Part shown: piece by piece, positions 7,799 to 16,738 of the stretch
How positions within the stretch are numbered: position 1 is the first letter of the stretch
Layout: every line of letters begins with the position of its first letter
Made by a program: the position numbers and the translations under genes
Assembly (NCBI GenBank): GCA_007695035.1
Contig: REEO01000035.1
Location: forward strand, 1 to 52,581
Origin: Saprospirales bacterium
GTDB taxonomy: Bacteria > Bacteroidota > Bacteroidia > Chitinophagales > Saprospiraceae
DNA: 52,581 bases
Reading direction: 5' to 3'
The notes under the pieces: generated by a model
Told to the model about the DNA's origin: nothing
What the model saw: the letters and a program-made list of their open reading frames with translations, nothing else
Database searches by the model: none

Positions 7799-10219
7799 AT
7801 GAGCAAATTATTAAAAACAGGGTTGTGGGCGGCTGGTCTTGTGATCTACCTGCTTTTTTGCAGCATATCGTGGCAGGTATTGCCCGCCCCGGGAGTTTTT
7901 ATGTCCCCCAATGAGGGGTTTTGGCAAAATGCCCCCATGCAATCCTCCCCGGCCACTAACCTTCCCAATGTGCCTGTCAGCAAAGAAGTAGATGTGGTTT
8001 TTGATAAGAGCGGCACACCCCACATTTTCGCACAAACTGCGGAAGACGCTGCCCTGGTGCTAGGTTATTTACACGCCCGGGACCGCCTTTTTCAAATGGA
8101 TTTTTCCTATCGTGCTGCAACCGGCAGACTTTCCGAAATTCTCGGTATAAGGTCCCTGGAATACGATCTGGAAATGCGGAGAAAAGGCATGGGCATGATG
8201 GCGGAGAACATCGCTGCCTTTTGGAACGAAGACGCCGACCACTACCACACCCATATTTTGCCGTACATTAAAGGCGTCAACCACTACATCAAAAACCTGA
8301 ATCGACGAGATTACCCCATTGAATTTAAGCTACTGGATTACAGACCCGAAGAATGGGATGAATTTAAAATGGCTTCTGTGGTCGCCTTCCTAAACCACCA
8401 GCTCACTTTCAGACACGAGGACATTGCTGCAACTCAAACCAGGGAATTACTGGGTGAGGAGATGTTTGAACGACTCTTTCCCGCATTCTATGAAAATATT
8501 CCTCCAGTTGTGCCGGATAAAGCGGCCAGCGGGGATGCTCTGTTCGGATCGGTTGGCAAGCATAGACATCCCGGGGAAAGTAATTTTTCCTACAAAGGTC
8601 TTCACAGACAATTCATCCAGCCATCTTCATTTCTGGGCAGCAACAACTGGGTGGTTTCACCCAAACGCACAGAGGACGGCAGCCTCTATCTTGCCAACGA
8701 CCCCCATCTACCGCTGACCTTGCCATCCATTTGGTACGAGTGTCATATGGTGAGTCCCGGATCAAATCAATACGGCTTTTCTCTTCCCGGTATCCCCGTG
8801 TTATACATTGGAATCAATGAGCATTTTGCTCTTGGGACGACCAATGTGGGGATGGACTATTTGGATTACTACGAAATCCACTGGGAGGACGAAGAGCGAA
8901 AATCATATGTGGTTGACGATGAGGTGCAAAAAGTCGAGTGGAGAGAAGAGCGAATCGGGGTCCGTGGCAGGGAGGATTATGTGGATAGCATGGCGGTAAC
9001 ACTTTTTGGCCAAATGCCCTTTTACCATGATGCAGGAACTCCGATGCGCAACTACGCAATGCGGTGGACGGCCACCATGCCTGCCAAGGACCATATGAAG
9101 GCCCTTGTGAAAAAGCAATACGCCAAAAATATCGATGACTTCCAACAGGCGGTTAAAGAATTTTCAGGACCTCCCCAGAACATCGTATATGGTGACAAAG
9201 ATGGAAACATAGGTTTATTTGTGGTGGGATCACTGCCCGATCGCAGGGATGCAATGGACGGGCGATTTCTCAGAGACGGATCGACAATGGGATCCCTATT
9301 GGATACAACCATTCCCCGGGATTCAATGCCCAAATTGATCAATCCGGCCTCGGGGTTTGTCGCCAGTGCCAATCAACAAACCGCGGGCGCGAATTTTCCC
9401 TACCCCATGCTCGGCAATTACAACCTGGACAGAGGCACCTATTTGAGCCACTACCTCGATACCGCCTCCAATATCGACCTGGAGCACATGAAACGCCTCC
9501 AAAATGACAACCGCTCTCAAAAGGCCATTGAAATTTGCTCCGGATTACTGCCCCTTTTGGACACAACAAACATGCCCCCTGCTGAAATCCGCTACTTTGA
9601 ACTATTGGCGTCCTGGGACCATACTTTCGAGCCCAACTCCATTGAGGCCGTGTTTTTTAAAATCTGGCAGCGAGATTGGCTCAGGCGTAGTTGGGATAAG
9701 GTATTTACCGAGGTCGGATTGCTGAGACCAAACTGGAAAACGACACTTTCTCTTATCGTGAACTCAGACAGCGTCCCGGAGGAGGAAGAGGAAATCCTCA
9801 CAGAACTCAAAGGCGCAATCGCTGAAGCTTTCAGTCATGCAACCACGAAAACTGCAGAATGGGAAGAGAAAAACGATGGGGACTACTGGGTAAAATTCAG
9901 GAATTCCTACATTCAGCACATCGCCAGAATAGAAGCTTTCGGGGAGTACGAACTCCACACCGGCGGCACCAGAAGCGCCCTGAACTCGATTTTTGATGAC
10001 AAAGGCCCTTCCCTGAGGATGATAGCCCAGTTCAACGGAGAGGAACGCAGGTTTTTCACATCGCTACCCGGCGGACGGAGCGGCAACCCAGGAAATCGGC
10101 TTTACGACAGCGGATTAAAGGATTGGCTGGACGGCAATTACCAGGAGGTATATCTCGGCGACAGCCCCGATCCCCTATTGGAAAATGCAAGTGGCAGGTT
10201 GATAATCGGCAGGGATTGA
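7799..10219 (+). CDS. Penicillin acylase family protein (Ntn hydrolase)
   Basis: The protein is 806 aa, a typical length for the family. An N-terminal hydrophobic segment (about 5-25) acts as signal or anchor. The alpha-chain region has VDVVFDKSGTPHIFAQTAED and GYLHARDRLFQMDF. The autocatalytic site is FLGSNNWVVSP (Ser about 280), the new N-terminal nucleophile of the beta chain, followed by LANDPHLPLTLPSIWYE and SLPGIPVLYIGINE. A later NIVYGDKDGNIG and the C-terminal LPGGRSGNPGNRLYD are also standard. These enzymes mature by self-cleavage and hydrolyse amides in the periplasm; substrates range from beta-lactams to acyl-homoserine lactones and cannot be told here. The gene lies 55 bp after yaaA on the same strand. 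Confidence 0.9.
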   Translation: MSKLLKTGLWAAGLVIYLLFCSISWQVLPAPGVFMSPNEGFWQNAPMQSSPATNLPNVPVSKEVDVVFDKSGTPHIFAQTAEDAALVLGYLHARDRLFQMDFSYRAATGRLSEILGIRSLEYDLEMRRKGMGMMAENIAAFWNEDADHYHTHILPYIKGVNHYIKNLNRRDYPIEFKLLDYRPEEWDEFKMASVVAFLNHQLTFRHEDIAATQTRELLGEEMFERLFPAFYENIPPVVPDKAASGDALFGSVGKHRHPGESNFSYKGLHRQFIQPSSFLGSNNWVVSPKRTEDGSLYLANDPHLPLTLPSIWYECHMVSPGSNQYGFSLPGIPVLYIGINEHFALGTTNVGMDYLDYYEIHWEDEERKSYVVDDEVQKVEWREERIGVRGREDYVDSMAVTLFGQMPFYHDAGTPMRNYAMRWTATMPAKDHMKALVKKQYAKNIDDFQQAVKEFSGPPQNIVYGDKDGNIGLFVVGSLPDRRDAMDGRFLRDGSTMGSLLDTTIPRDSMPKLINPASGFVASANQQTAGANFPYPMLGNYNLDRGTYLSHYLDTASNIDLEHMKRLQNDNRSQKAIEICSGLLPLLDTTNMPPAEIRYFELLASWDHTFEPNSIEAVFFKIWQRDWLRRSWDKVFTEVGLLRPNWKTTLSLIVNSDSVPEEEEEILTELKGAIAEAFSHATTKTAEWEEKNDGDYWVKFRNSYIQHIARIEAFGEYELHTGGTRSALNSIFDDKGPSLRMIAQFNGEERRFFTSLPGGRSGNPGNRLYDSGLKDWLDGNYQEVYLGDSPDPLLENASGRLIIGRD

Positions 10220-10761
10220 TTAGCTGTTTACTGAGATTTTGAGCACAAAAGGAAGGGGGACAAACCCACTAAAGCCCGAGGTGTCGTATCTTACCCCTTC
10301 AGGGTGAATAATGATGCGTTGCCTTTGGCGCCGGACGATGCCCCCAAAGCGTTGGGGGTAGGCCCGAGGCTTTGTTGTCTTGCCATTTTAGTGCGTTTGC
10401 TTTGACACTAATGAAGAATAAATCTCCAATCTTTGACACATCCCGGTCTTTAAAAGATGTTTACTGCAACTATTATCGCTGTACACCAGACCCCAACGGG
10501 GTCATATAACATAGCGATGAGCCTGGCCCCAATCCTTTGGGTTGCATCATACATAGCGATAGAACTACACGAAAACAGCACCCTGAAGGAGTGCAACAAC
10601 AACGTGGCACGGGAAATAAATCCTTCAAAATTTACAACCCTCAAAAATTAGATATGAGTTTGTACACAAGAAAATTACGGATATAAAAAGTCATCAACCA
10701 TCGACCAATCAGACCATCAGCCAATCAACCGCCCCCTTCATCCTAACAAAGAAAAAAGGAA
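10220..10761. other. Non-coding interval with a cluster of GC-rich hairpins
   Basis: This 542-bp gap has no credible gene; the 64-codon open frames here lack coding character. It holds at least five short hairpins: ACCC/GGGT (10293-10305), CCCCCAA/TTGGGGG (10341-10358), GACCCC/GGGGTC (10489-10503), CCCAA/TTGGG (10528-10541) and GCACCCT/GGAGTGC (10578-10594, one mismatch). It is followed by a purine-poor stretch built from ATCAACC- and CCAATCA-like words (about 10690-10732). Confidence 0.7.
10489..10560 (+). repeat. Two copies of a hairpin-plus-tail repeat
   Basis: Two GC-rich hairpins (10489-10503 and 10528-10541) are each followed by a variant of TCATA plus the shared 10-mer ACATAGCGAT (10509-10518 and 10551-10560), 42 bp apart. 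Similar hairpins without the full tail lie on either side. This looks like a dispersed intergenic palindromic repeat family; whether it recurs elsewhere in the genome cannot be seen here. Confidence 0.6.
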
Positions 10762-11106
10762 TCAGACAAGCTCCAGCACATTCTCCGGTGGCCTGCCAAT
10801 AACCGCTTTGTCGCCCTTAACCACGACAGGTCGCTCCATGAGTTTGGGGTGTTTGGCCATGGCCTTTATCGCATCATCGTGGCTCAGGTCTTTACCCTTG
10901 TAGTTCTCTTTATAAATCGCCTCGGTTTTTCTAAGCAGTTTAGTCGCTTCGATGCCGAGTTTGGAGCAGACACTCTCCAGCCCTTTTTCATCCAATGGAT
11001 CGTCCAGGTATTTCACAACGGTGGGTTCAATCTTATTTTCTTTCAGCAATGCCAGGGTTTCTCTGCTCTTCTTGCACCTGGGATTGTGGTAAATTGTATA
11101 ATCCAT
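10762..11106 (-). CDS. arsC: ArsC-family arsenate reductase-like protein (thioredoxin fold)
   Basis: The protein is 114 aa, the standard length of the glutaredoxin-type ArsC/Spx family. It shows the N-terminal YTIYHNPRCKKSRETL with the catalytic Cys at residue 11, then VVKYLDDPLDEKGL and the C-terminal KHPKLMERPVVVKGDKAVIGRPPEN signature. ArsC uses glutathione and glutaredoxin to reduce arsenate; many YfgD-like relatives have no proven arsenate activity. No ars operon genes (arsB, arsR) lie nearby, so an arsenic role is an inference from family only. It ends just before the non-coding hairpin region. Confidence 0.87.
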   Translation of the reverse strand: MDYTIYHNPRCKKSRETLALLKENKIEPTVVKYLDDPLDEKGLESVCSKLGIEATKLLRKTEAIYKENYKGKDLSHDDAIKAMAKHPKLMERPVVVKGDKAVIGRPPENVLELV

Positions 11107-11200
11107 TTCAATATTATTTTAACATTCCTGTCAATAAAAACAATGGTCATCCTTCAAAAAGGTTCGATCGAATACGGCCCCCAAAGAAAGATGATTCTGA

Positions 11201-12016
11201 TCAAATATCCGCAGCCAATCTAAATCCCACAAAAAGGTATTCATCGCCGGGTTCACCGCTCATTCTACGGGCGCAGCGGCACATATCAGCGGGACTGTTC
11301 CATGCACCGCCCCGGATTATTTTGTGTTCACCGTATTCAGGCTGTTCAGGGCCTGAGGGATTCACCCTTCTCGAGTCGGGATAGATGTGAAACCAGTCCT
11401 GCACCCACTCCCACACATTTCCGTGCATATCGTGAATGCCCCAGTCGTTGGGGTCGTAATTTCCCACCTGGACCGTCATTCCCAGTGTTATTCCTGCTTC
11501 ACAGTCTCCGTATGGATTTGCACCATTGTAATTCGCCTGATCAGAATCCAGGCATTCCCCGGTATTAAAAGGGCTGGTGGTACCACCTCTACAGGCGTTT
11601 TCCCACTCCGCTTCAGTGGGCAATCTGTAGCCCGCCCACTCAGCAAAAGCCATTGCATCTCTCCAATTCACATTGATCACGGGCCTGGTTCCCTTTCCCC
11701 AGCCATTGTCGTCCGGGATGGGGCGGTCGGTATCGCGGCAGAATTTTTCGTACTGTGCAAAAGTCACCGGATACTTAGCAATTCTAAAGGAATCCACCTG
11801 AACGAGATGTTGCACTTCGTTGTCGAGTCTGTCTTCCTCATCCTCTGGGCTTCCCATCATAAATTCCCCGCCGGGCACCTCCACCCATTCAATATTGAGG
11901 GTTTCCGGTCCGGTATCTACATCAGTGGGCTCGTCTGTAGTATCGGGTCCTGCTCCACAGGCCACCAAAAGGACCGGCAAGAGAAATAGCCAGCTAATTT
12001 TTTTACTTAGATTCAT
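11201..12016 (-). CDS. Formylglycine-generating-enzyme (SUMF1)-like lipoprotein
   Basis: I start at the ATG at 12016, giving 271 aa, because it begins a lipoprotein signal, MNLSKKISWLFLLPVLLVAC (lipobox LVAC). The longer frame starting at 12103 overlaps the gene upstream. After an acidic Asp/Thr/Pro linker comes the FGE-sulfatase fold: VPGGEFMMGSPEDE, FRIAKYPVTFAQYEKFC, PVINVNWRDAMAFAEWAGYR, LPTEAEWENACRGG, HDMHGNVWEWVQDW and RGGAWNSPADMCRCARR. True formylglycine enzymes use copper and a Cys pair in the last motif. Here MCRCARR keeps Cys, but activity cannot be judged. Acidic residues after the lipid Cys suggest surface display. It follows the DUF5686 gene by 14 bp, so the two are probably co-transcribed. 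Confidence 0.85.
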   Translation of the reverse strand: MNLSKKISWLFLLPVLLVACGAGPDTTDEPTDVDTGPETLNIEWVEVPGGEFMMGSPEDEEDRLDNEVQHLVQVDSFRIAKYPVTFAQYEKFCRDTDRPIPDDNGWGKGTRPVINVNWRDAMAFAEWAGYRLPTEAEWENACRGGTTSPFNTGECLDSDQANYNGANPYGDCEAGITLGMTVQVGNYDPNDWGIHDMHGNVWEWVQDWFHIYPDSRRVNPSGPEQPEYGEHKIIRGGAWNSPADMCRCARRMSGEPGDEYLFVGFRLAADI

Positions 12017-12030
12017 AATGCTTTCATTTT

Positions 12031-14523
12031 TTAAATCCTGATCTCCATCCTCACCCGGATGCCAAGCGGGTAGCCTCCGGGGTGGGTGGCCCGCCATAAG
12101 CAATCCACCCTGAAAAACCTGAACAAATTTTCGACGCCAAATCCTAGTTCACCATAAGGTCTGGTGTTTTTATCGGTCAAAAGCAGCGGGTAGTCCAGCA
12201 GACTTTCGTGCCTTTCGTGCAGGCTGCCGGCAAAGGCTTTTACGGACAGCACTTCGCGCAGCCCAAGGCGGTCCAGTAAGGGAACTCTTTTGAATAAAAA
12301 CCCATTAAGCCGGTATTCTGCATAGACCCTCACATACCTGTCGTGCATGAATTCGAGGAGGTCAATCATATTGAAATTATAAGTTTGAAAGCCGTAGGTC
12401 AAATTGGCTCTCGGAATGTCTAAAAGCGGATAGGGAACAGTCCCGAATATTACCCCTCCCTCAATGGCGTAGTCCAACCGGGCCTGACCCGTAAAGGTGT
12501 GGTGCTTAATGCTCGAATGGACTCTGCTGTAGGTATTGGACGATCCCCCGACATTGGTAATTCCCCCGGAAAGGGATAGATTGATAATGGGGAGCTCTGT
12601 GCCCAGATACAATCTTCTGTAGCCGTAATCAAAATACTGCTCCTCCCAGGACCATCTCATATTCAAAGTCAACTCAGCCCCTTCAAAATTATCGATGGGT
12701 TGGTCGTTTTTCAAGTAGGGCAAAAACTCAGGTGAGTGAAGGCGTGTGGCCGAGGCAACCCCCTGTATCTGGAATCCGGTCCGCACTTCTCGTTCCATGG
12801 AAACCCGCAATCGCTGCCGCCTCTGCAATTCTTTCAAAGACTGCCTGCGGAAAATATGGGATAGAATATTGGACTCAGAGGCGTGCTGTTTGTTCTCATA
12901 CAAAAATAATATGCGCTCATTTTCACCCGACTGGGCGATGTCATCCGTGTACTCTGCTTCGACCAACATGCGCCTGGCCGAGGGAAACAGATAGCCGGCG
13001 CCAAATCTCCCGAGCCACTGCTTGTTTCTGGTTCCGTATCCCACTCCACCCCAAATGGCATACCGCTCGGAAATTTTTTGTCCGGTACGCCCTCCGAAAA
13101 ACAAGTGGGTTCCCTGTACTTCATTGAAATTGAGCAGGTAATCATAGGGACCCAGCTCCCAGTAATCTAAATCGTAATAACCGGTAATGCTCATCCTTGC
13201 CACTTTGTCCAAAAACCGGATAAACCATAGTTGATTGACAGAGTCGATGGACGCCATGAACAACTCTTCATCTTTGTCCAGTTGTGCGGGACGCTCTTTT
13301 TTCCAAAAATCTTGGTCCCGGTCATGCCTGTCCGGGCTGCGCACGGCCTCATATGTCAACCGGCGGTGACTGAGTTTTATTTCCTCATCAAGCTGCGTAC
13401 TGACCCGGGAGAAATTTTGAGTCATGACGGCCTGAAGTTCAACTCTGTGCTCCCTCCTTGATTCAATGGGCATGTAGTCGATTACAACCGAAATTTTTGA
13501 TGATTCAAAAAATGGGATAGAGTCATGTATAAATTGATAATTCGCAGATACAGAAAGGGATTTTACAAAATTGAGGTGGGCCGTATTGGTCAATTCGGCA
13601 GTGAACTCCCGGATGGAATAAAACCGGTCTTCAATGACCAGTTCTCCCCTGAGTGTATTGTCTCCCTCTCTTTTCGGGGAAAAAAGCACCACCTGATCAT
13701 ACCCAACGGAAGTTTCAATGGAGTCCATCAGGTAGTAATTGTAGTAAAAAGGGCCGTTGGGTCCAAGGGGACTGATGAAGTTGTGGCCGAGATAGCGGAT
13801 ATCCCGGTCATAAATATTCAATCCACTCCTAAGCCCCGCTGTGATACCGGAAATCTCAGAATCTTCCAGCAGTCCAAGTCCAGTGGTGTTGTCCGCCTCG
13901 ACCAAAGATAGTTGTTTGCGCGGCCGGCTTTGGTAGCTGTTGGTCACCACCTGCTCTGAAAAATATACAGGCAAGTACCGCATACTGTCCTGGTCGTATC
14001 GAAAGGCATTTTTGGCGTTTCGGAATATTCCCCAATCCCGCATATTATCGCTCACGTTGTTGATTTGATAAGCCCAGCGAGAATAGCGCCTGTAGCTGTA
14101 GCTGTCGAGGTTCTCCGGGTTGTTGCGGTCGAGGTTGTCGCGGACCTTTTGCATGAGCCTCATAACGGGACCGTCATCGGGTTTTACCACCACCTCATCC
14201 AGGCCGACAGAGACGTCCTTCATCCTCAATTCGACCTGATTCTTCTGCCCGGGCTCCACGGAAACAGTTTTGGCATGGTAGCCGACAGTAGATATCTTAA
14301 TTTTATCGCGCATCTCCTCAGACTCCAGCAAAAAATAACCAGTGGTGTCCGTCACCGTTCCCTGAGTACTGCCCTCAAAAATAACGTGGGCGTAAATGAG
14401 CGGTTCATCAGTCTGGTAGTCAAAAATGTACCCCTCAACCGATGTCTTTTGAGCAGAGAGGGATGAAACCGGGGCGAGCACCAGCAAGAGGGGAAACCAC
14501 AGGAAAATTCCTTTTTCTTTCAT
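12031..14523 (-). CDS. DUF5686 / carboxypeptidase-regulatory-like outer-membrane protein
   Basis: The protein is 830 aa. A signal peptide (about 1-24, ending SLSAQ) is followed by a CarboxypepD_reg-like beta-sandwich (about 25-110: VEGYIFDYQTDEPLIYAHV, GTVTDTTGYFLLES). The remainder is the DUF5686 region, rich in alternating aromatic/polar strands typical of a C-terminal beta-barrel, ending FFRVDCLWRATHPGG...GIRVRMEIRI. This architecture is common in Bacteroidota outer membranes. It resembles TonB-dependent-transporter N-termini but lacks the plug, and its function is unknown. A -7 box lies 82 bp upstream of the ATG, and the lipoprotein gene follows 14 bp after the stop. Confidence 0.85.
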   Translation of the reverse strand: MKEKGIFLWFPLLLVLAPVSSLSAQKTSVEGYIFDYQTDEPLIYAHVIFEGSTQGTVTDTTGYFLLESEEMRDKIKISTVGYHAKTVSVEPGQKNQVELRMKDVSVGLDEVVVKPDDGPVMRLMQKVRDNLDRNNPENLDSYSYRRYSRWAYQINNVSDNMRDWGIFRNAKNAFRYDQDSMRYLPVYFSEQVVTNSYQSRPRKQLSLVEADNTTGLGLLEDSEISGITAGLRSGLNIYDRDIRYLGHNFISPLGPNGPFYYNYYLMDSIETSVGYDQVVLFSPKREGDNTLRGELVIEDRFYSIREFTAELTNTAHLNFVKSLSVSANYQFIHDSIPFFESSKISVVIDYMPIESRREHRVELQAVMTQNFSRVSTQLDEEIKLSHRRLTYEAVRSPDRHDRDQDFWKKERPAQLDKDEELFMASIDSVNQLWFIRFLDKVARMSITGYYDLDYWELGPYDYLLNFNEVQGTHLFFGGRTGQKISERYAIWGGVGYGTRNKQWLGRFGAGYLFPSARRMLVEAEYTDDIAQSGENERILFLYENKQHASESNILSHIFRRQSLKELQRRQRLRVSMEREVRTGFQIQGVASATRLHSPEFLPYLKNDQPIDNFEGAELTLNMRWSWEEQYFDYGYRRLYLGTELPIINLSLSGGITNVGGSSNTYSRVHSSIKHHTFTGQARLDYAIEGGVIFGTVPYPLLDIPRANLTYGFQTYNFNMIDLLEFMHDRYVRVYAEYRLNGFLFKRVPLLDRLGLREVLSVKAFAGSLHERHESLLDYPLLLTDKNTRPYGELGFGVENLFRFFRVDCLWRATHPGGYPLGIRVRMEIRI

Positions 14524-14604
14524 CTACATTCCTCCAGGTGAACCCTTCACGCCGGACTGAAAAACTAAACATTGAATCCAACATGACGAATAAAGGGTGA
14601 TTTC

Positions 14605-14612
14605 CAAAGATA
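14605..14612 (-). promoter_or_regulatory. Putative -7 box upstream of the DUF5686 gene
   Basis: TATCTTTG on the minus strand matches TAnnTTTG. The -33 region has only a weak TTTC. The implied leader is about 75 nt. Confidence 0.4.
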
Positions 14613-14725
14613 ATACTTTTTTCGAGGAATCCCATGAAAATTTTATGCCGGCCTAAAAACAGTTAGAAAAAAGGCTAAATGTTTATCATCCAAAAAAACA
14701 GTTCTTTGCAACCACCAGGGAAAAC

Positions 14726-16702
14726 TTACCTGGCTTCAAGCTGAAGTATAAGAGCCCCGGTAGCCGGCAAATCCACAGTGTTGCCCACTAGCCTGGTTCC
14801 CCCGTTTAATCGGTCGGTGATTTCATAATCTTTCCCGTCAAGCTCAGCGAGGTATCGGTCGAGAGAATGCCCTCTTCCCTCACCCGAGGTATTGAGAATA
14901 ACCAAAAAGACATCTGAACCGCTTTTTCTAAAAAATGCATATACGCCATCTCTGGGAATAAATTGGATCAAATCACCACACTGAAAAGCAGCCTCTGATG
15001 TTCTGAGTTCAATGAGCTTTTGGACGAAGTTGAAAATTTCTTCCTCTTCATGGGTTCTTCCCTCCGCGGTGAACTTGTTGACTTCATCTTCTTCCCATCC
15101 TCCGGGGAAACTCTCTCTCACCCATCCATCCGGATTGGCCCGGTTTTTCATGGCTATTTCCGTGCCGTAATACAGCATGGGAATGCCCCTCGTGGTGAAC
15201 AAAAACACAAGCCCGGCTCTGAATTTATCCATGTCCTCATCCACAGCGGAGAGAAAGCGATCCAGATCGTGGTTATCCACGAAAGTAACATGCTGAAAAG
15301 GGTCTTTGTACAGGTGATCCTGTGCGAGGGTGTAGTAAATTTCCTCTATTCCCGTAGTCCATCCCTGCGGTTTATTGAGGGCTTCCAGTATGGCGTAGTA
15401 GAGTTGGAAGTCCGTCAGGCCGGCGAGATTGGAATTGAATTCTGCAAAGGGATTGGTCTGCTCACCATACCAGGACTGCACACCGGTGGACTGCACCCAG
15501 GTCTCTCCAAAAATCCCAATATCAGGGTACTCGCTGTAAACTTCCTCAACTAAATTGATCATGAATTCCAGGTCGGAATAGGGATAGGTATCAATCCGAA
15601 GCCCATTAAGTTTAAAGGTTTCAATGGACCAGATGGTGTTTTGTATTAAAAAACGGGCAACGCGCTCATTGCGCTGATTGATGTCCGGCATGTGATTGTC
15701 AAACCACCCTGTTTCAAAAATTTCCCGGTCTGTTTGTGCAGCGTAGGGGTCCATCAGAGTAGTTGAGCGATAGGTGGTCCGCTGAAACTCTTCGTGCCAG
15801 TGAAACCAGTCTTCAGAGGGGATATCGCGAAAAATCCAGTGGTGATCACCCATGTGGTTGTAAATGACATCGTGTACCATTTTTATGCCCCTTTCCATGG
15901 CCTTTTCACTGAGCTCCCTGTAAAGGTCATTCGAACCCAATCTCCTGTCAACCCGGTAGTGATCTGTGATGGCGTAACCGTGGTAAGACTCGTAGGGTTG
16001 GTCATTTTCCATGACGGGATTCAGCCAGAGAGCAGTGACACCCAACCCTTCCAGGTAATCGAGATTGTCGATAATTCCCTGCAGGTCGCCTCCGTGACGG
16101 TAAAATACACGCCGCCTGTCAATTCCCTGTTGATTCATGTCGTCAAAACTGTCGTTGGAATAATCTCCGTTTGCAAAGCGGTCCGGCATGATCAGATAAA
16201 TCACATCACCTGCATGCAGTCCACCCATATTTTTGTGGTGACCCGTTCGTTCCTTTAATTCCCAATCCATCGAGAAAAAATCCCCCGGCTCCACTTTTGA
16301 CCGAAAATCGAGACTCACAGCTCCCGGCTGAGCATCCTTTTTCAACTCGATTTTGAGAATCAGATAGTTGGGATTGTCCAGCGAAACAACTTCAATGATT
16401 TTGATTCCCGGATGGCTGATGGAGGGGTTAAAATGGGCCACATTTTCTTTGTAAATCAGCAATTCCACCACGGGATTATTCATGCCTGTCCACCAGTATG
16501 GGGGATTAATTCGGCTTTCTGAAAAACGGCTTTCAAGCGGTGGAAAGTAATGCGGTGACCGGTCTGTGCCGGGCGGCAGCCTTCGCTCCTGCTCTTCCCG
16601 ACTGAGATCGCTCTCCGTTTCATAAATCATCTCTTGGCTGTGGAGCAAGAAAGTAGTCAACAAGCAAAAGGCAAATAAAAGTATCGTGCGCAATAATATC
16701 AT
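14726..16702 (-). CDS. Exported GH13 alpha-glucanase with N-terminal cyclomaltodextrinase-type domain
   Basis: The protein is 658 aa with a signal peptide (1-22, MILLRTILLFAFCLLTTFLL). Residues about 35-140 form the N-terminal domain of neopullulanase/cyclomaltodextrinase-like enzymes (NPPYWWTGMNNPVVELLIY). The GH13 barrel has all four conserved regions: DVIYNHMGDHH (about 277-287), GLRIDTYPY (nucleophile Asp about 370), FGETWV (acid/base Glu about 398) and FVDNHDLDRF (about 475). A C-terminal beta domain follows. It should cut alpha-1,4 (and perhaps alpha-1,6) glucans in the periplasm or outside the cell. It is the last gene of the maltodextrin operon, 36 bp after the transporter. Confidence 0.92.
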   Translation of the reverse strand: MILLRTILLFAFCLLTTFLLHSQEMIYETESDLSREEQERRLPPGTDRSPHYFPPLESRFSESRINPPYWWTGMNNPVVELLIYKENVAHFNPSISHPGIKIIEVVSLDNPNYLILKIELKKDAQPGAVSLDFRSKVEPGDFFSMDWELKERTGHHKNMGGLHAGDVIYLIMPDRFANGDYSNDSFDDMNQQGIDRRRVFYRHGGDLQGIIDNLDYLEGLGVTALWLNPVMENDQPYESYHGYAITDHYRVDRRLGSNDLYRELSEKAMERGIKMVHDVIYNHMGDHHWIFRDIPSEDWFHWHEEFQRTTYRSTTLMDPYAAQTDREIFETGWFDNHMPDINQRNERVARFLIQNTIWSIETFKLNGLRIDTYPYSDLEFMINLVEEVYSEYPDIGIFGETWVQSTGVQSWYGEQTNPFAEFNSNLAGLTDFQLYYAILEALNKPQGWTTGIEEIYYTLAQDHLYKDPFQHVTFVDNHDLDRFLSAVDEDMDKFRAGLVFLFTTRGIPMLYYGTEIAMKNRANPDGWVRESFPGGWEEDEVNKFTAEGRTHEEEEIFNFVQKLIELRTSEAAFQCGDLIQFIPRDGVYAFFRKSGSDVFLVILNTSGEGRGHSLDRYLAELDGKDYEITDRLNGGTRLVGNTVDLPATGALILQLEAR

Positions 16703-16738
16703 ATCAAACTCAGGTTTTGAAACTCAAATAAATGAGAT

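Noticed and set aside
10457-10651. 64-codon open frame in the hairpin region
   Set aside because: It runs through the hairpin repeats, has no family resemblance, and an equally long frame exists on the other strand. It is not coding.
12017-12103. Longer N-terminus for the FGE-like lipoprotein
   Set aside because: It would overlap the DUF5686 gene by 73 bp and bury the lipoprotein signal; ATG 12016 fits better.
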